From NCBI RefSeq assembly GCF_031202265.1, contig NZ_CP100604.1, forward strand, positions 3,020,501 to 3,084,500: a DNA stretch of 64,000 nucleotides. Direction: 5' to 3'. The notes below the pieces were generated by a model. That model did no database searches and had not been told where the DNA came from. It was given only the letters and a program-made list of their open reading frames with translations. Below are positions 1 through 7,917 of this stretch, piece after piece (the first letter of the stretch is position 1; every line of letters starts with the position of its first letter). Made by a program: the position numbers and the translations under genes. The stretch is from Bradyrhizobium sp. Ash2021 (lineage in GTDB: Bacteria > Pseudomonadota > Alphaproteobacteria > Rhizobiales > Xanthobacteraceae).

Positions 1-202
1 ATAGAACAGCGTCGATGGCGGGATCCGCGAGGACGGCGTTCAGATCGTCGGTGAGCGCCAGATCGTGTTCGCTGCAAAAGCTCCGTGCCGCCGCCATGTC
101 GGGCTCGACGCCGCGGACGATTTTCAGGCGCTCGTGGCCGCGCGATGCCTCGACGAGATTGCGGCCCCAGCGGCCGAGGCCGACGATTGCGCCGTGGATC
201 AT
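1..202 (-). CDS. Gfo/Idh/MocA-type NAD(P)-dependent oxidoreductase, N-terminal part
   Basis: Reading the minus strand from the ATG at 202, the first 67 codons give a Rossmann start with the glycine motif GLGRWG after a short beta strand, followed by a segment resembling the second strand and helix of the Gfo/Idh/MocA fold. The rest lies outside the window, so substrate and C-terminal domain are unknown. The ATG overlaps the stop of the upstream dehydrogenase (ATGA at 199-202), so the two are co-transcribed and probably translationally coupled. Such proteins oxidise or reduce sugars, inositols or small carbonyl compounds. The family call rests on only 67 residues. Confidence 0.7.
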   Translation of the reverse strand, partial: MIHGAIVGLGRWGRNLVEASRGHERLKIVRGVEPDMAAARSFCSEHDLALTDDLNAVLADPAIDAVL

Positions 203-1086
203 CGGGAATCCTCTGTTGAATCCGGCCGTTGCCGGATCGCCTCGATAATCGCCGCGCTGTCGCTGTCCGGCCCCGCGATCGCAATTGCGGTGCGCAGCAA
301 ATCAGCCTGCGCCTCGGTAACAGGCAGTCGAAGACCTTGTCGCGCGGCTTCTGCCAGGATGAGTTCGGCATCCTTGAGGGTTTGCGCGAGGCGCGATTGC
401 GGCCGAAAATCCCGGTTCAACATTTTTTCGCCCTTGGTATCCATCACGCGGGAGTAGGCGGCGGATTGGCGCGCCGTCGCCAGGAAGGTCTGTCCATCGA
501 GCCCCATACGCTCTGCCAGAACAATTCCTTCGGCCAGCGTCGCGCGGTTATTCTGCAGGATCAGGTTGATCGCGAGCTTGGCGCGGCTGGCGTCGCCCAC
601 TTTTCCGATCCGCGTACGTTGCGGACAGAGAATGTCCAGGAGTCCGTCAACGGCGTCGATGGCGGCGGCGTCCCCGGCGACCAGCACGGTCGCGGTGCCG
701 TCCCTGACCTCGGCGCTGGTGCCCGAAATCGGCGCTTCGACAAAGGCAATGCCGGCACTCGCCGCGCGCTTCGCAAGGCGGATGATCTCGTCCGGTGCGC
801 AGGTCGTCGTGCAGATGATCGCCGGACGGGCAGGGCTGCTTTCGAGATCGGCGAACGCCGCTTCGGCCTCCGCACCACTGTAGACGGCGATGACGATTGC
901 GCGGCAATGGTCGGCGAGTTCGCGCGCGGAAGCGGCGGCCGTTCCCCGATTTTCCCTAGGTTTCGCGCATCTGCCGGGATCGATGTCGAAGCCGATCACG
1001 GGAATGTCCGCGCCGACCAGGCGCTCGGAAAAGGCGGTCCCGATCAGACCAAGTCCGAGGATTCCGACCGGCGCGTCAGCTTGCAT
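199..1086 (-). CDS. NAD(P)-dependent oxidoreductase, 3-hydroxyisobutyrate dehydrogenase/6-phosphogluconate dehydrogenase-like family
   Basis: A 295-aa cytosolic dehydrogenase. The N-terminus has the dinucleotide-binding motif GLGLIG (about residues 9-14). The middle has the family's APISGTS substrate-binding stretch, and a later segment carries the catalytic-lysine region (SRAKLAINL). The C-terminal half is the expected all-helical domain. Length fits the beta-hydroxyacid dehydrogenase family, which oxidises short hydroxyacids with NAD(P)+. The ATG at 1086 is preferred; a TTG two codons upstream is closer to the AGAGG-like ribosome site and is an alternative. It lies just downstream of a TTT-type binding protein and is coupled to the Gfo/Idh gene, suggesting catabolism of an imported organic acid. 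The substrate cannot be read from sequence. Confidence 0.85.
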   Translation of the reverse strand: MQADAPVGILGLGLIGTAFSERLVGADIPVIGFDIDPGRCAKPRENRGTAAASARELADHCRAIVIAVYSGAEAEAAFADLESSPARPAIICTTTCAPDEIIRLAKRAASAGIAFVEAPISGTSAEVRDGTATVLVAGDAAAIDAVDGLLDILCPQRTRIGKVGDASRAKLAINLILQNNRATLAEGIVLAERMGLDGQTFLATARQSAAYSRVMDTKGEKMLNRDFRPQSRLAQTLKDAELILAEAARQGLRLPVTEAQADLLRTAIAIAGPDSDSAAIIEAIRQRPDSTEDSR

Positions 1087-1118
1087 GGGCAACGTGCCTC
1101 TTCCGTCCGTTCAGCACG

Positions 1119-2084
1119 CTATTTCGCCTCGATGCCGGCGGCCTTGGCTTCCGCCGTCCATCGCGTGATCTCGCTGCGGATAAAGCTGCCGAATTCGGCC
1201 GGAGGCATCGTGGAAACAACCATGCCGAGGTTGGCAAGCTTTTCGCGGACCGCCGGCGTCGACAGGATTTTTTCGCTTTCGGTGTAGAGCCTCTTGATGA
1301 TCGGCTCGGGCGTATTGGCGGGCGCCAGCAGGCCGTACCAGATCGTGGCCTCGAAGCCCGGCATGGCCTCGGCGAGCGCGGGCAGGCCCGGTGTCAATTC
1401 ATTTCGCTTCGGCGATGTCACGCCGATGCCGCGCAGCGTGCCGCCCTGCATTTGCGGGATAGCCACCGAAAAATCCGCAAAGGCGAGATCGATCACGCCG
1501 GCGATCACGTCGGTCACCGCCAGCGGCACGCCGCGATAGGATGCCGAGATGATTGACATGCCGCCCCGGCTTTGCAATTGCGCGTTCGATATCTGCGAGG
1601 CACCGGAGCCGTAGCCGGCGGTCATGTTTTGATGGGTTTTCGCATATTCCATGAATTGCGAAAGATCCTTGGCCGGAAAGTCGGGCTTGACCAGCAGCAC
1701 CATCGCGGTGGTTACGGTCCGCAGTATCGGCGCAAAATCCTTGGCGGGATCGTAGGGAAGGTTTTTGAGCATTGAGACATTGCTGGCCTGGGTCGTATTG
1801 GTTCCCATCAGCAGCGTGTAACCATCCGGCACACTGCGCGCGACCTCCTGGGCGCCGATGCTGCCGAGCGCGCCGCTGCGGTTCTCGATCACGACGGTCT
1901 GCCCCAATGCGTCCTGCAGGTGCTGTCCGAGCATCCGTGCGACCTGGTCGGGGCCGGCGCCGGCGGGAAACGGCACGATGATCTTGATCTGCCGGGTCGG
2001 ATAGTCGTCGGCGGCGGCATGGCCCTGCGCCCCCACCATCCCAAGCAGAACAACAGCGGCGAGAACACCCGGTCGCAGTCCCAT
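1119..2084 (-). CDS. Tripartite tricarboxylate transporter (Bug/TctC) family substrate-binding protein
   Basis: A 321-aa periplasmic protein with a hydrophobic signal peptide ending near AAADDYPTR. The family hallmarks follow: the strand IIVPFPAGAG, an ENRSGALGSIG motif and PDGYTLLMG, then a Bug-type two-lobed sequence to the end. It probably binds a small organic acid for a TTT transporter or sensor. No membrane subunits (TctA/TctB) are nearby, as is common for Bug proteins. The start at 2084 is chosen because GGGAG lies at a suitable distance and the signal peptide begins there; ATGs at 2102 and 2108 are alternatives. It lies 32 bp upstream of the dehydrogenase gene on the same strand, so it is probably in that operon. 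Confidence 0.88.
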   Translation of the reverse strand: MGLRPGVLAAVVLLGMVGAQGHAAADDYPTRQIKIIVPFPAGAGPDQVARMLGQHLQDALGQTVVIENRSGALGSIGAQEVARSVPDGYTLLMGTNTTQASNVSMLKNLPYDPAKDFAPILRTVTTAMVLLVKPDFPAKDLSQFMEYAKTHQNMTAGYGSGASQISNAQLQSRGGMSIISASYRGVPLAVTDVIAGVIDLAFADFSVAIPQMQGGTLRGIGVTSPKRNELTPGLPALAEAMPGFEATIWYGLLAPANTPEPIIKRLYTESEKILSTPAVREKLANLGMVVSTMPPAEFGSFIRSEITRWTAEAKAAGIEAK

Positions 2085-2255
2085 CCGTTCGCTCCCTGAC
2101 ATTTCCAAGGCCTCTCTACGGACGCCCTTGGGAATTATACGGACAAAGTTGGCTTAGGCAACAGGATGGCGATCTATGAAGGGGCCGGCTTGATTGAACT
2201 AATGGCCAAATGACCGTATAAATCGTTCAACCACAACAGGACCGGGAGCGGAAAA

Positions 2256-2666
2256 TTGGACACCAGCGAACTATACGCGCGCGGTCTGCGCCGGCGCAAA
2301 GCGATGTTCGGTGAGGCGGATGTCGAGAAGCGAATGGCGGCCGCCGGCGAATTCGGCGCACCGCTGCAGAACATCATCAACGCCTATGTCTACGGGGATG
2401 TCTGGGAACGGTCGGGCCTCCCCAATGATATCCGCAGCCTCGTCATGCTCGGCATCACCGCCGCCAGCAACAAGCCCGCCGAGTTCAAGGTCCATGCCAA
2501 GGGCGCGCTCGCGAACGGATGCACCAGGGAGCAGGTGCAGGATGTCCTGCTGCTGGTTGCGATGTATTGCGGCGTGCCGGCCGCGATCGAGACCAACCGC
2601 ATTGCGGCGGAGATTTTTGGCGAAGCGCCCGGCGCGCCGGCCAAGACCCAGCAAATCGAGCCTTGA
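2256..2666 (+). CDS. Carboxymuconolactone decarboxylase (CMD/AhpD-like) family protein
   Basis: A 136-aa all-helical protein of typical CMD length. The core contains the family pattern of a helix ending in KVHAKGALANGCTREQVQDVL, here without the CxxC of AhpD peroxidases. That fits the decarboxylase-type branch related to PcaC (4-carboxymuconolactone decarboxylase). It is followed after 12 bp by an amidohydrolase on the same strand, a combination often found in catabolic operons for aromatic or lactone intermediates. The exact substrate is unknown. The start is the ATG at 2256 (MDTSELY), preceded by the purine-rich GGGAGCGG. Confidence 0.85.
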   Translation: MDTSELYARGLRRRKAMFGEADVEKRMAAAGEFGAPLQNIINAYVYGDVWERSGLPNDIRSLVMLGITAASNKPAEFKVHAKGALANGCTREQVQDVLLLVAMYCGVPAAIETNRIAAEIFGEAPGAPAKTQQIEP

Positions 2667-2678
2667 GCGAATGCTGCA

Positions 2679-3569
2679 ATGAAATCTGTTCCAGCTATCG
2701 ACGCCCACCATCATACCTGGCGGCTGAACGATCTCCCCTGGCTGTCGGGGCCGCAGATGCCGCGAATCTTCGGACCGTATCAGCCGATCTGCCGCGACTA
2801 TCCGATCGCGGAATATCGCAGCGACATCGCCGGCTGCGATATCGTCAAATCGATCTACATCCAGACCAACTGGCCCGCGGGGCGGAGTCTTGACGAGGCT
2901 CAATGGGTGCAGTCGGTGGCCGACGAAACCGGTTGGCCGCACGCCAGCGTCGCGCACGCGGACCTTGCCGATCCCGATGTCGGTTCATTGCTGAAGCGTC
3001 TGGCCGAACTGCCGGCGACGCGGGGCATCCGGCAGCAATTGCACTGGCACGAAAATCCGCAATATCGCTTTGCGCCGCGGTCCGATGTCATGAACGATGC
3101 CGATTGGCGCCGCGGATTGGCGCGGCTTGCCGATCACGGCTTGCTGTTCGAGCTGCAGATCTTTGCAAGTCAGATGCCGGATGGCGCGAAGCTTGCGCGG
3201 TCGTTTCCGTCAACGACCTTCGTGCTCGAGCATGCCGGCATGCTCGAGGACATGTCGCCCGATGGCTGGCGGCTCTGGCGCGAGGGCATGACGGCGCTGG
3301 CCGCATGCTCCAACGTCAACGTCAAGCTTTCCGGGCTCGGCACCTTCGTTCATGCCTGCCGCGACGATTTGGTCGGTCCCATCGTCCGGGAGACGGTTGC
3401 GATGTTCGGTGCGGACCGCTGTTTCTACGGCAGCAATTTTCCGATCGAAAAACTGTGGACGGACTACGCCACGCTCTATCGGACTTTTCGAAACGCCATC
3501 GCGCATCTCGACGAAGCCGCGCAGGCCGCGATCCTGCATGACACCGCGGCGCGGCTTTATCGGATCTAG
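2679..3569 (+). CDS. Amidohydrolase family protein (amidohydrolase 2, TIM-barrel)
   Basis: A 296-aa metal-dependent hydrolase. The N-terminal metal ligands are visible as DAHHH (about residues 9-13). A second-shell histidine region follows in the middle (LEHAG), and near the C-terminus is GSNFPIEK, the position of the conserved barrel-end motif that usually reads GSDxP; here Asp is replaced by Asn. Members hydrolyse lactones or decarboxylate aromatic acids. It is predicted to be co-transcribed with the CMD-family gene 12 bp upstream. The Asp-to-Asn difference at the last metal-binding strand may alter metal use and makes a firm activity call unwise. Confidence 0.85.
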   Translation: MKSVPAIDAHHHTWRLNDLPWLSGPQMPRIFGPYQPICRDYPIAEYRSDIAGCDIVKSIYIQTNWPAGRSLDEAQWVQSVADETGWPHASVAHADLADPDVGSLLKRLAELPATRGIRQQLHWHENPQYRFAPRSDVMNDADWRRGLARLADHGLLFELQIFASQMPDGAKLARSFPSTTFVLEHAGMLEDMSPDGWRLWREGMTALAACSNVNVKLSGLGTFVHACRDDLVGPIVRETVAMFGADRCFYGSNFPIEKLWTDYATLYRTFRNAIAHLDEAAQAAILHDTAARLYRI

Positions 3570-3576
3570 CTTGGCA

Positions 3577-4554
3577 TCAAGGGAGCTTGACGATCATCTT
3601 CCCGAGCGCCGATCGCGACTGCATGGTCTTGAAGGCCTCGCGGAAATTCTCGAACGGCACGACCTTGCCGACGACCGGCTTCAACGTGCCCGATGCGAGC
3701 CAGCTGAACAGCTGGGCGATCAGACGCGCATGGGTTTCCGGCTCGCGCTTCTGGATTTGGGCCATATCGACCCCGAGCAAAGCGCCGCCCTTGAGCAGGG
3801 GAAGGTTGAACGCCAGCGCTGGAATGGTGCCGGAGGCGAACCCGACCACGAGATGCCGGCCGCGCCAGGCGATTGAGCGGAATGCCTGCAGCGCGACTTC
3901 GCCGCCGACGGGATCGAAGATGACGTCCGGACCATGACCGGCGGTCAGCGTCCTGAGCGTGTCGCGCCAATCCGCCTTGGTGTAGTCCACGACATCGTCG
4001 GCGCCGAAGCCCGTGGCGAATGCGCGCTTTTCCGGCGTTGAAGCCGCGGCAATGACTCGCGCGCCCAGAAGTTTTCCGAGTTGGACGGCGGCGATGCCGA
4101 CGCCGCCCGCGGCCCCCAACACCAAAAGAGTTTCGCCCGCGCGCAGGTAAGCGCGTTCGCTCAGCGCATAGAGCCCCGTCAGATAGTTGGCCTGGAATGA
4201 CGCGCCGGCTTCCGCGGCAACCTGCTCTGGCAAGGCTTTTAGCGCCGCCGAAGGCACCGAGATGTATTCGGCAAGGCCGCCGGAACGGGCCATGCCGATC
4301 ACGGGCATGCCTGGCGTGAACGCCGGAACGTCGTCGGCGACGGCATCGACAATTCCTGCGAATTCGGTGCCCGGCACGAACGGCAGCGGATCCTTGGTCT
4401 GATAAAGTCCCTGCACCTTCAGGCCGTCGACAAAGCCGATGGCGGCAGCTCCAATCCTGACGCGGACTTCGCCGGCCGCGATGCCCGGCTGGCTGATCTC
4501 CTTGATGGAAATGCCGTCGATCGAATCGTAATTTTCGACGACCACCGCTTTCAT
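3577..4554 (-). CDS. NADPH:quinone oxidoreductase family protein (medium-chain dehydrogenase, zinc-free type)
   Basis: A 325-aa MDR-superfamily enzyme. The GroES-like N-domain is followed by a Rossmann domain with GAAGGVGIAAVQLGK (about residues 145-160) and a later DPVGG motif. No cysteine/histidine zinc-ligand pattern is visible, consistent with the quinone oxidoreductase/QOR2 branch that reduces quinones or enones with NADPH. The ATG at 4554 (MKAVVVENY) is the family start; a 13-codon upstream extension is rejected. It is convergent with the amidohydrolase and follows the LLM monooxygenase gene on the same strand by about 47 bp, probably one operon. Confidence 0.9.
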   Translation of the reverse strand: MKAVVVENYDSIDGISIKEISQPGIAAGEVRVRIGAAAIGFVDGLKVQGLYQTKDPLPFVPGTEFAGIVDAVADDVPAFTPGMPVIGMARSGGLAEYISVPSAALKALPEQVAAEAGASFQANYLTGLYALSERAYLRAGETLLVLGAAGGVGIAAVQLGKLLGARVIAAASTPEKRAFATGFGADDVVDYTKADWRDTLRTLTAGHGPDVIFDPVGGEVALQAFRSIAWRGRHLVVGFASGTIPALAFNLPLLKGGALLGVDMAQIQKREPETHARLIAQLFSWLASGTLKPVVGKVVPFENFREAFKTMQSRSALGKMIVKLP

Positions 4555-4601
4555 GCCGATTCCTCTTGTTCTTCTTGGGGCCCGCGGCTGCAAGGCCGAA
4601 T

Positions 4602-5675
4602 TTACTCGGCGGCCTGGACTTGCCGGTCGATCTCGGCAGCTCCAGCCCTGATCAACGGGATCAGATCGCGTCCGATGGCAATCGTGTCGTGCGGGTTCTC
4701 AAAGCCGCGCAGCAGGAACGAATGGATGCCGAGGCGGTAATATTGCAGCACCGCGGCGGCGACCTGTTCCGGCGTCCCGACCAGACACGATGTATTGCCG
4801 GGGGCGCCGGTGGCGCGCGCGATTCCCATCCACAGCCGTTCATCATGTACGTCGCCGCGCGCGGCGAAGCCGAGCAGGCGTTCGCTGGAATGATTGCCGG
4901 GTTGCGGCGCGGCGCCGGTCTTGCGTTCGACATCCGCCAGCAGGCGATGCGCCTTGTCCCACGCCTCGCCCTCGCTTGGCGCCATGATGGGGCGCAGCGA
5001 CATGTTGAAATCAGCTTTTCGCCCATATTTGGCGGTGCGCCTGCGGAAATCGTTGATCCGGTCCTGCGTCTCCGCGAGTGGCTCGCCGAAGATCGCGAAC
5101 ACGTCGCAATATTCGGCGCCCATTTGCAGCGCGCCGTCCGACGACCCGCCGAAAAACAGCGTGGGGTAGGGCTGCTGATAGGGCTTGATGTCCGAATAGG
5201 CACCGGCGACCCGGTAAAACTCGCCGTGGTGATCGAACGGGGCCTCGCTGGTCCACATCCGGCGCATGACATTGAGATATTCGCCGGCACGCCGGTAGCG
5301 GTCGTTTTTGGGCAGGAAGTCGCCCTCGCTGGCCTGATCCTGGTCGGTCGTGCCGGCGATGATGTGAAGCGACATCCGGCCCTGCGTGAGCTGGTCGAAG
5401 GTGGCGACCTGTCGCGCCGCGAGTGCGGGGGCGACGGAGCCCGGCCGGTGTGCGATCAGAAATTTGATCCGCTCGGTATGGTCGGCGGCATACAGCGCGA
5501 TGGCGAACCCTTCGGCCGCCGACGCATAATATCCGACCAGAACGGAATCATAGTCCCATTGCTCATGCAGGCGGGTGAAGTCGATCACCCACTCGCGCGA
5601 AATCTTGCCCTTGATCAGGTGAACCGCGACCCCCTCCATCTGGGTGCCGATCATACCGGCGATCTTCACGGGCAT
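4602..5675 (-). CDS. LLM class flavin-dependent oxidoreductase (SsuD/luciferase-like monooxygenase)
   Basis: A 357-aa flavin-dependent monooxygenase of the bacterial-luciferase fold, resembling alkanesulfonate monooxygenase. Visible landmarks are the N-terminal barrel strand with GYYASAAEGF, a RMSLHIIAGTT segment, FFGGSSDGAL, and a C-terminal VGTPEQVAAAVLQYY motif typical of the family. It would need FMNH2 from a separate reductase; none is adjacent. The start at 5675 has a strong GGAGG site 6-10 nt upstream; the longer frame to 5732 lacks support. It lies between an SDR and a quinone oxidoreductase on the same strand, suggesting an oxidative degradation module. The substrate is unknown. Confidence 0.9.
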   Translation of the reverse strand: MPVKIAGMIGTQMEGVAVHLIKGKISREWVIDFTRLHEQWDYDSVLVGYYASAAEGFAIALYAADHTERIKFLIAHRPGSVAPALAARQVATFDQLTQGRMSLHIIAGTTDQDQASEGDFLPKNDRYRRAGEYLNVMRRMWTSEAPFDHHGEFYRVAGAYSDIKPYQQPYPTLFFGGSSDGALQMGAEYCDVFAIFGEPLAETQDRINDFRRRTAKYGRKADFNMSLRPIMAPSEGEAWDKAHRLLADVERKTGAAPQPGNHSSERLLGFAARGDVHDERLWMGIARATGAPGNTSCLVGTPEQVAAAVLQYYRLGIHSFLLRGFENPHDTIAIGRDLIPLIRAGAAEIDRQVQAAE

Positions 5676-5766
5676 GGCTGTTCCTCCCATCCGGGGCGAC
5701 TGCTGCGCCAATGATCCGAATGAAACCTGCAATGATCCCCGAAAGCAAGAGCTTGGCGCCCATGCA

Positions 5767-6525
5767 CTAATTGAACGCCAAGCCGCCGCTCATCGCCACC
5801 GTCTGGCCGGTCATGTAGGGATTGTCGAGCAGCATCATGACGGCCTGGGCGACTTCATCCGCCTTGCCGAAGCGGCCGAGCGGAACCCGGCTGACCAGAC
5901 CTTGCTGCCCCTTCATCATATCCGTCTCTATCAAGGAGGGCGCCACCGCGTTGACGGTAATGCCTTCCTTGACCAGGCGCGCGGCATAGCCGCGGGTCAG
6001 CCCTTCGATACCGGCCTTCGAGGCGTTGTAGTGCGCTCCGATCGAACCGGCGCCGCGGGCGGCGCCCGACGATATATTGACGATGCGGCCCCATCGCTTC
6101 GCGCGCATCGTCGGCAGCACCGCCTGGGTGCACAGAAAAACCGACTTCAGGTTCACCGCGATCGTGCGATCGAAGTCGGCTTCCGAGAGATCGTCGATCC
6201 CGCGGGTGATGGCGATGCCGGCGTTGTTGACGAGGATGTCGACCGGCCCGAGTTCGGAATTTACCCGCTGGACCATCTGTGCCACGGCGTCGGCTTGAGA
6301 AACGTCCGCGGCGATCGCGATGGCCTTTCCGCCGGTTCCACCAATGCTTTTCACCAATCCATTGGCTTCGTTGGTGCGCTCGCGATAATTGATGGCAACG
6401 GCGACGCCGGCATCCGCCAGCCTTCGCACGATCGCAGCCCCAATCCCGCGCGAGCCCCCGGTCACCAGCGCCACCCGTCCGCGCAAGGTTTCTGTCGTCA
6501 TCGGCATCACCAATTCGTTGTGCAT
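5767..6525 (-). CDS. SDR family oxidoreductase (FabG-like)
   Basis: A 252-aa short-chain dehydrogenase with all classical motifs: TGGSRGIG cofactor loop, NNAG, the catalytic Ser in ISSG, YNASK (Tyr and Lys of the YxxxK pair) and the C-terminal YMTGQ segment before the final GG. It resembles 3-oxoacyl-ACP reductases but such genes outside fab clusters often act on other carbonyl substrates. It is the first of three minus-strand genes (SDR, LLM, QOR). The start is uncertain among ATGs at 6525, 6507 and 6501, since none has a strong ribosome site; the Rossmann fold begins within 16 residues in every case. Confidence 0.92.
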   Translation of the reverse strand: MHNELVMPMTTETLRGRVALVTGGSRGIGAAIVRRLADAGVAVAINYRERTNEANGLVKSIGGTGGKAIAIAADVSQADAVAQMVQRVNSELGPVDILVNNAGIAITRGIDDLSEADFDRTIAVNLKSVFLCTQAVLPTMRAKRWGRIVNISSGAARGAGSIGAHYNASKAGIEGLTRGYAARLVKEGITVNAVAPSLIETDMMKGQQGLVSRVPLGRFGKADEVAQAVMMLLDNPYMTGQTVAMSGGLAFN

Positions 6526-6561
6526 TCGATATTAGGCGTCGGCAGTCCCGCGGCAAAACAA

Positions 6562-6590
6562 AAAGCCGGCCGCAATGTGCGACCGGCTTT
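6562..6590 (-). terminator. Rho-independent terminator for the small exported protein gene
   Basis: Two 13-base arms, with a single mismatch, flank a 3-nt loop. On the minus strand the hairpin is followed immediately by a T-rich run (TTTTTGTTTTG), placing it 25 bp after the stop of the 73-aa gene. Confidence 0.75.
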
Positions 6591-6614
6591 CTGTTGTCAA
6601 CGCCGGTTCGGCGT

Positions 6615-6836
6615 TCAGTGCCCGGCAGGCGCCGAGTAGCCGCCGGAATAGCGGTACGCGTCGGACAGTGCGGCCGGAGCCGGCCAAGCCGCGTAGGCAT
6701 CGGCGTTGCGGTTCTGCTGGTGGGTCGCGACCGCGCGGTCCGCTTTGCCATGATGACGCTGCGCGGCCGCGGCGAATTGCACCGACGTCGCAACGATCAA
6801 GGCCGAGCCGAGAATGGTGAGGATGGTCTTGCGCAT
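6615..6836 (-). CDS. Small exported protein of unknown function (73 aa)
   Basis: Not recognised as a characterised family. The first 25 residues form a clear signal peptide (MRKT, a hydrophobic core, then AAAAQ), leaving a mature peptide of about 48 residues rich in His, Ala, Tyr and Gly. GGGAGAA sits 8 nt before the ATG, and a hairpin terminator follows the stop, so it is a self-contained monocistronic gene. The mature part has no cysteines or membrane segment. Similar short exported proteins are widespread in Bradyrhizobium; no function is proposed. Confidence 0.8.
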   Translation of the reverse strand: MRKTILTILGSALIVATSVQFAAAAQRHHGKADRAVATHQQNRNADAYAAWPAPAALSDAYRYSGGYSAPAGH

Positions 6837-7081
6837 TTTAGTTCTCCCTTTTGCGCTTTTCGCTGGCGAGGCAAACGCGCCTTCGCGTGTCAGCGCTGCT
6901 CCAGAGATAACGATGGCCGGCGTGGATTATTACGACCCCGCCAATCACGAAGCGGCGAGCAAATTTCTTGATCAAAAATATTTTCGGCTAAATATTCAGC
7001 AGCGGCTGTCGTCAGTCTGTAATAGACTGGCTGTGACCGATCCGGTTCGATCAGGGAATACCTGTGTTGCGAGTGAGGCCG

Positions 7082-7366
7082 ATGAAGAAGATTTTGCTGG
7101 TCATTCTCCTGATGACGTCGCCTGCCTGGGCGCAGACTCAATTGACGCCCAAGGCGACGGCGCCCAAGGGCGCGTCGGCGCGCGTGGTCGACGACTGCGC
7201 TCCGATCGGGCGGACCGCGAAGGGCGAACTGGTCTACTCGATCAAGTGCGACAATTTGCCGGCGCCGCCACCGCCGCCGCCACAGGCCGAAGCGCCGGCG
7301 CCGCCCCCGGAACCCGAGGTGCAGCGGAGCGGCATTTTCGGCTGGTCCTATGACCGCCGGCAATAG
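7082..7366 (+). CDS. Small exported protein with proline-rich tail (94 aa)
   Basis: Not recognised as a characterised family. The ATG at 7082 begins a signal peptide (MKKILLVILLMTSPAWAQ) with a good AWA cleavage site. The mature part has two cysteines (DDCAPI and IKCDN, about 27 residues apart) that could form a disulfide, then a run of six prolines and a Pro/Ala/Glu stretch, ending in GWSYDRRQ. The proline-rich tail suggests an extended spacer near the cell wall. The gene is divergent from the 73-aa exported protein; the intervening ~245 bp contain a relatively AT-rich stretch (6960-7030), the likely promoter region. Confidence 0.75.
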   Translation: MKKILLVILLMTSPAWAQTQLTPKATAPKGASARVVDDCAPIGRTAKGELVYSIKCDNLPAPPPPPPQAEAPAPPPEPEVQRSGIFGWSYDRRQ

Positions 7367-7503
7367 AGCGATCGCGGCGGGCCGCCGCTGAAAACCTGCC
7401 TTTGGGGCTAGAATGGTCCTTGCTTCGGCTAATTCCGGCTGCAATGGATATTGCCGACCCCCTTTCGCAAGCCCTCCAAGCCCACTATGAGAAGAAGATA
7501 TCG

Positions 7504-7917
7504 ATGAGCCAGTTGATTGTCCGCGCCGGCGAGTTCACCTTCCAGGCCCGTTTCGAAGAACAGCTGGCGCCCAAGACCGTCACGGCGTTTCGCAAAGCCA
7601 TGCCGTTCGAGAGCCAGGCGATCCATGTCCGCTGGAGCGGCGAGGGGGTCTGGATGCCGCTCGGCGATCTTGATTTCGGCGTTTCCTATGAAAACCACAC
7701 CAGCTATCCCGCGCCCGGCCAGATCATTCTTTATCCCGGCGGCATCAGCGAGACCGAGATCCTGCTCGCCTATGGCGGCGTGCACTTCGCCAGCAAGATG
7801 GGCCAGCTCGCCGGCAATCATTTCATCACGCTCACTTCGGGCTTGGAAAATCTGACCGCATTCGGCAAGACCGTGCTGTGGAAGGGCGCGCAGAAAATCC
7901 GCTTCGAGGAAGTCTAG
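7504..7917 (+). CDS. DUF3830 family protein
   Basis: A 137-aa protein with the features I associate with DUF3830: HVRWSGEG, a central ENHTSYP-PGQIILYPGG block, ETEILLAYGG and a C-terminal LWKGAQ. The family is thought to have a cyclophilin-like beta fold but I know no established activity. The start at 7504 (MSQLIV) matches family length; an upstream ATG at 7444 is possible. The stop codon abuts the GTG of the allantoinase gene with no spacer, so it is the first gene of the allantoinase/UraD-UraH unit. That position suggests a role with ureides or urate, possibly binding or ring chemistry. Confidence 0.82.
   Translation: MSQLIVRAGEFTFQARFEEQLAPKTVTAFRKAMPFESQAIHVRWSGEGVWMPLGDLDFGVSYENHTSYPAPGQIILYPGGISETEILLAYGGVHFASKMGQLAGNHFITLTSGLENLTAFGKTVLWKGAQKIRFEEV

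Noticed and set aside
7411..7440. TGG...TTGC upstream of the DUF3830/allantoinase operon
   Set aside because: Spacing between the elements is wrong for sigma-54; no acceptable promoter could be defined there.
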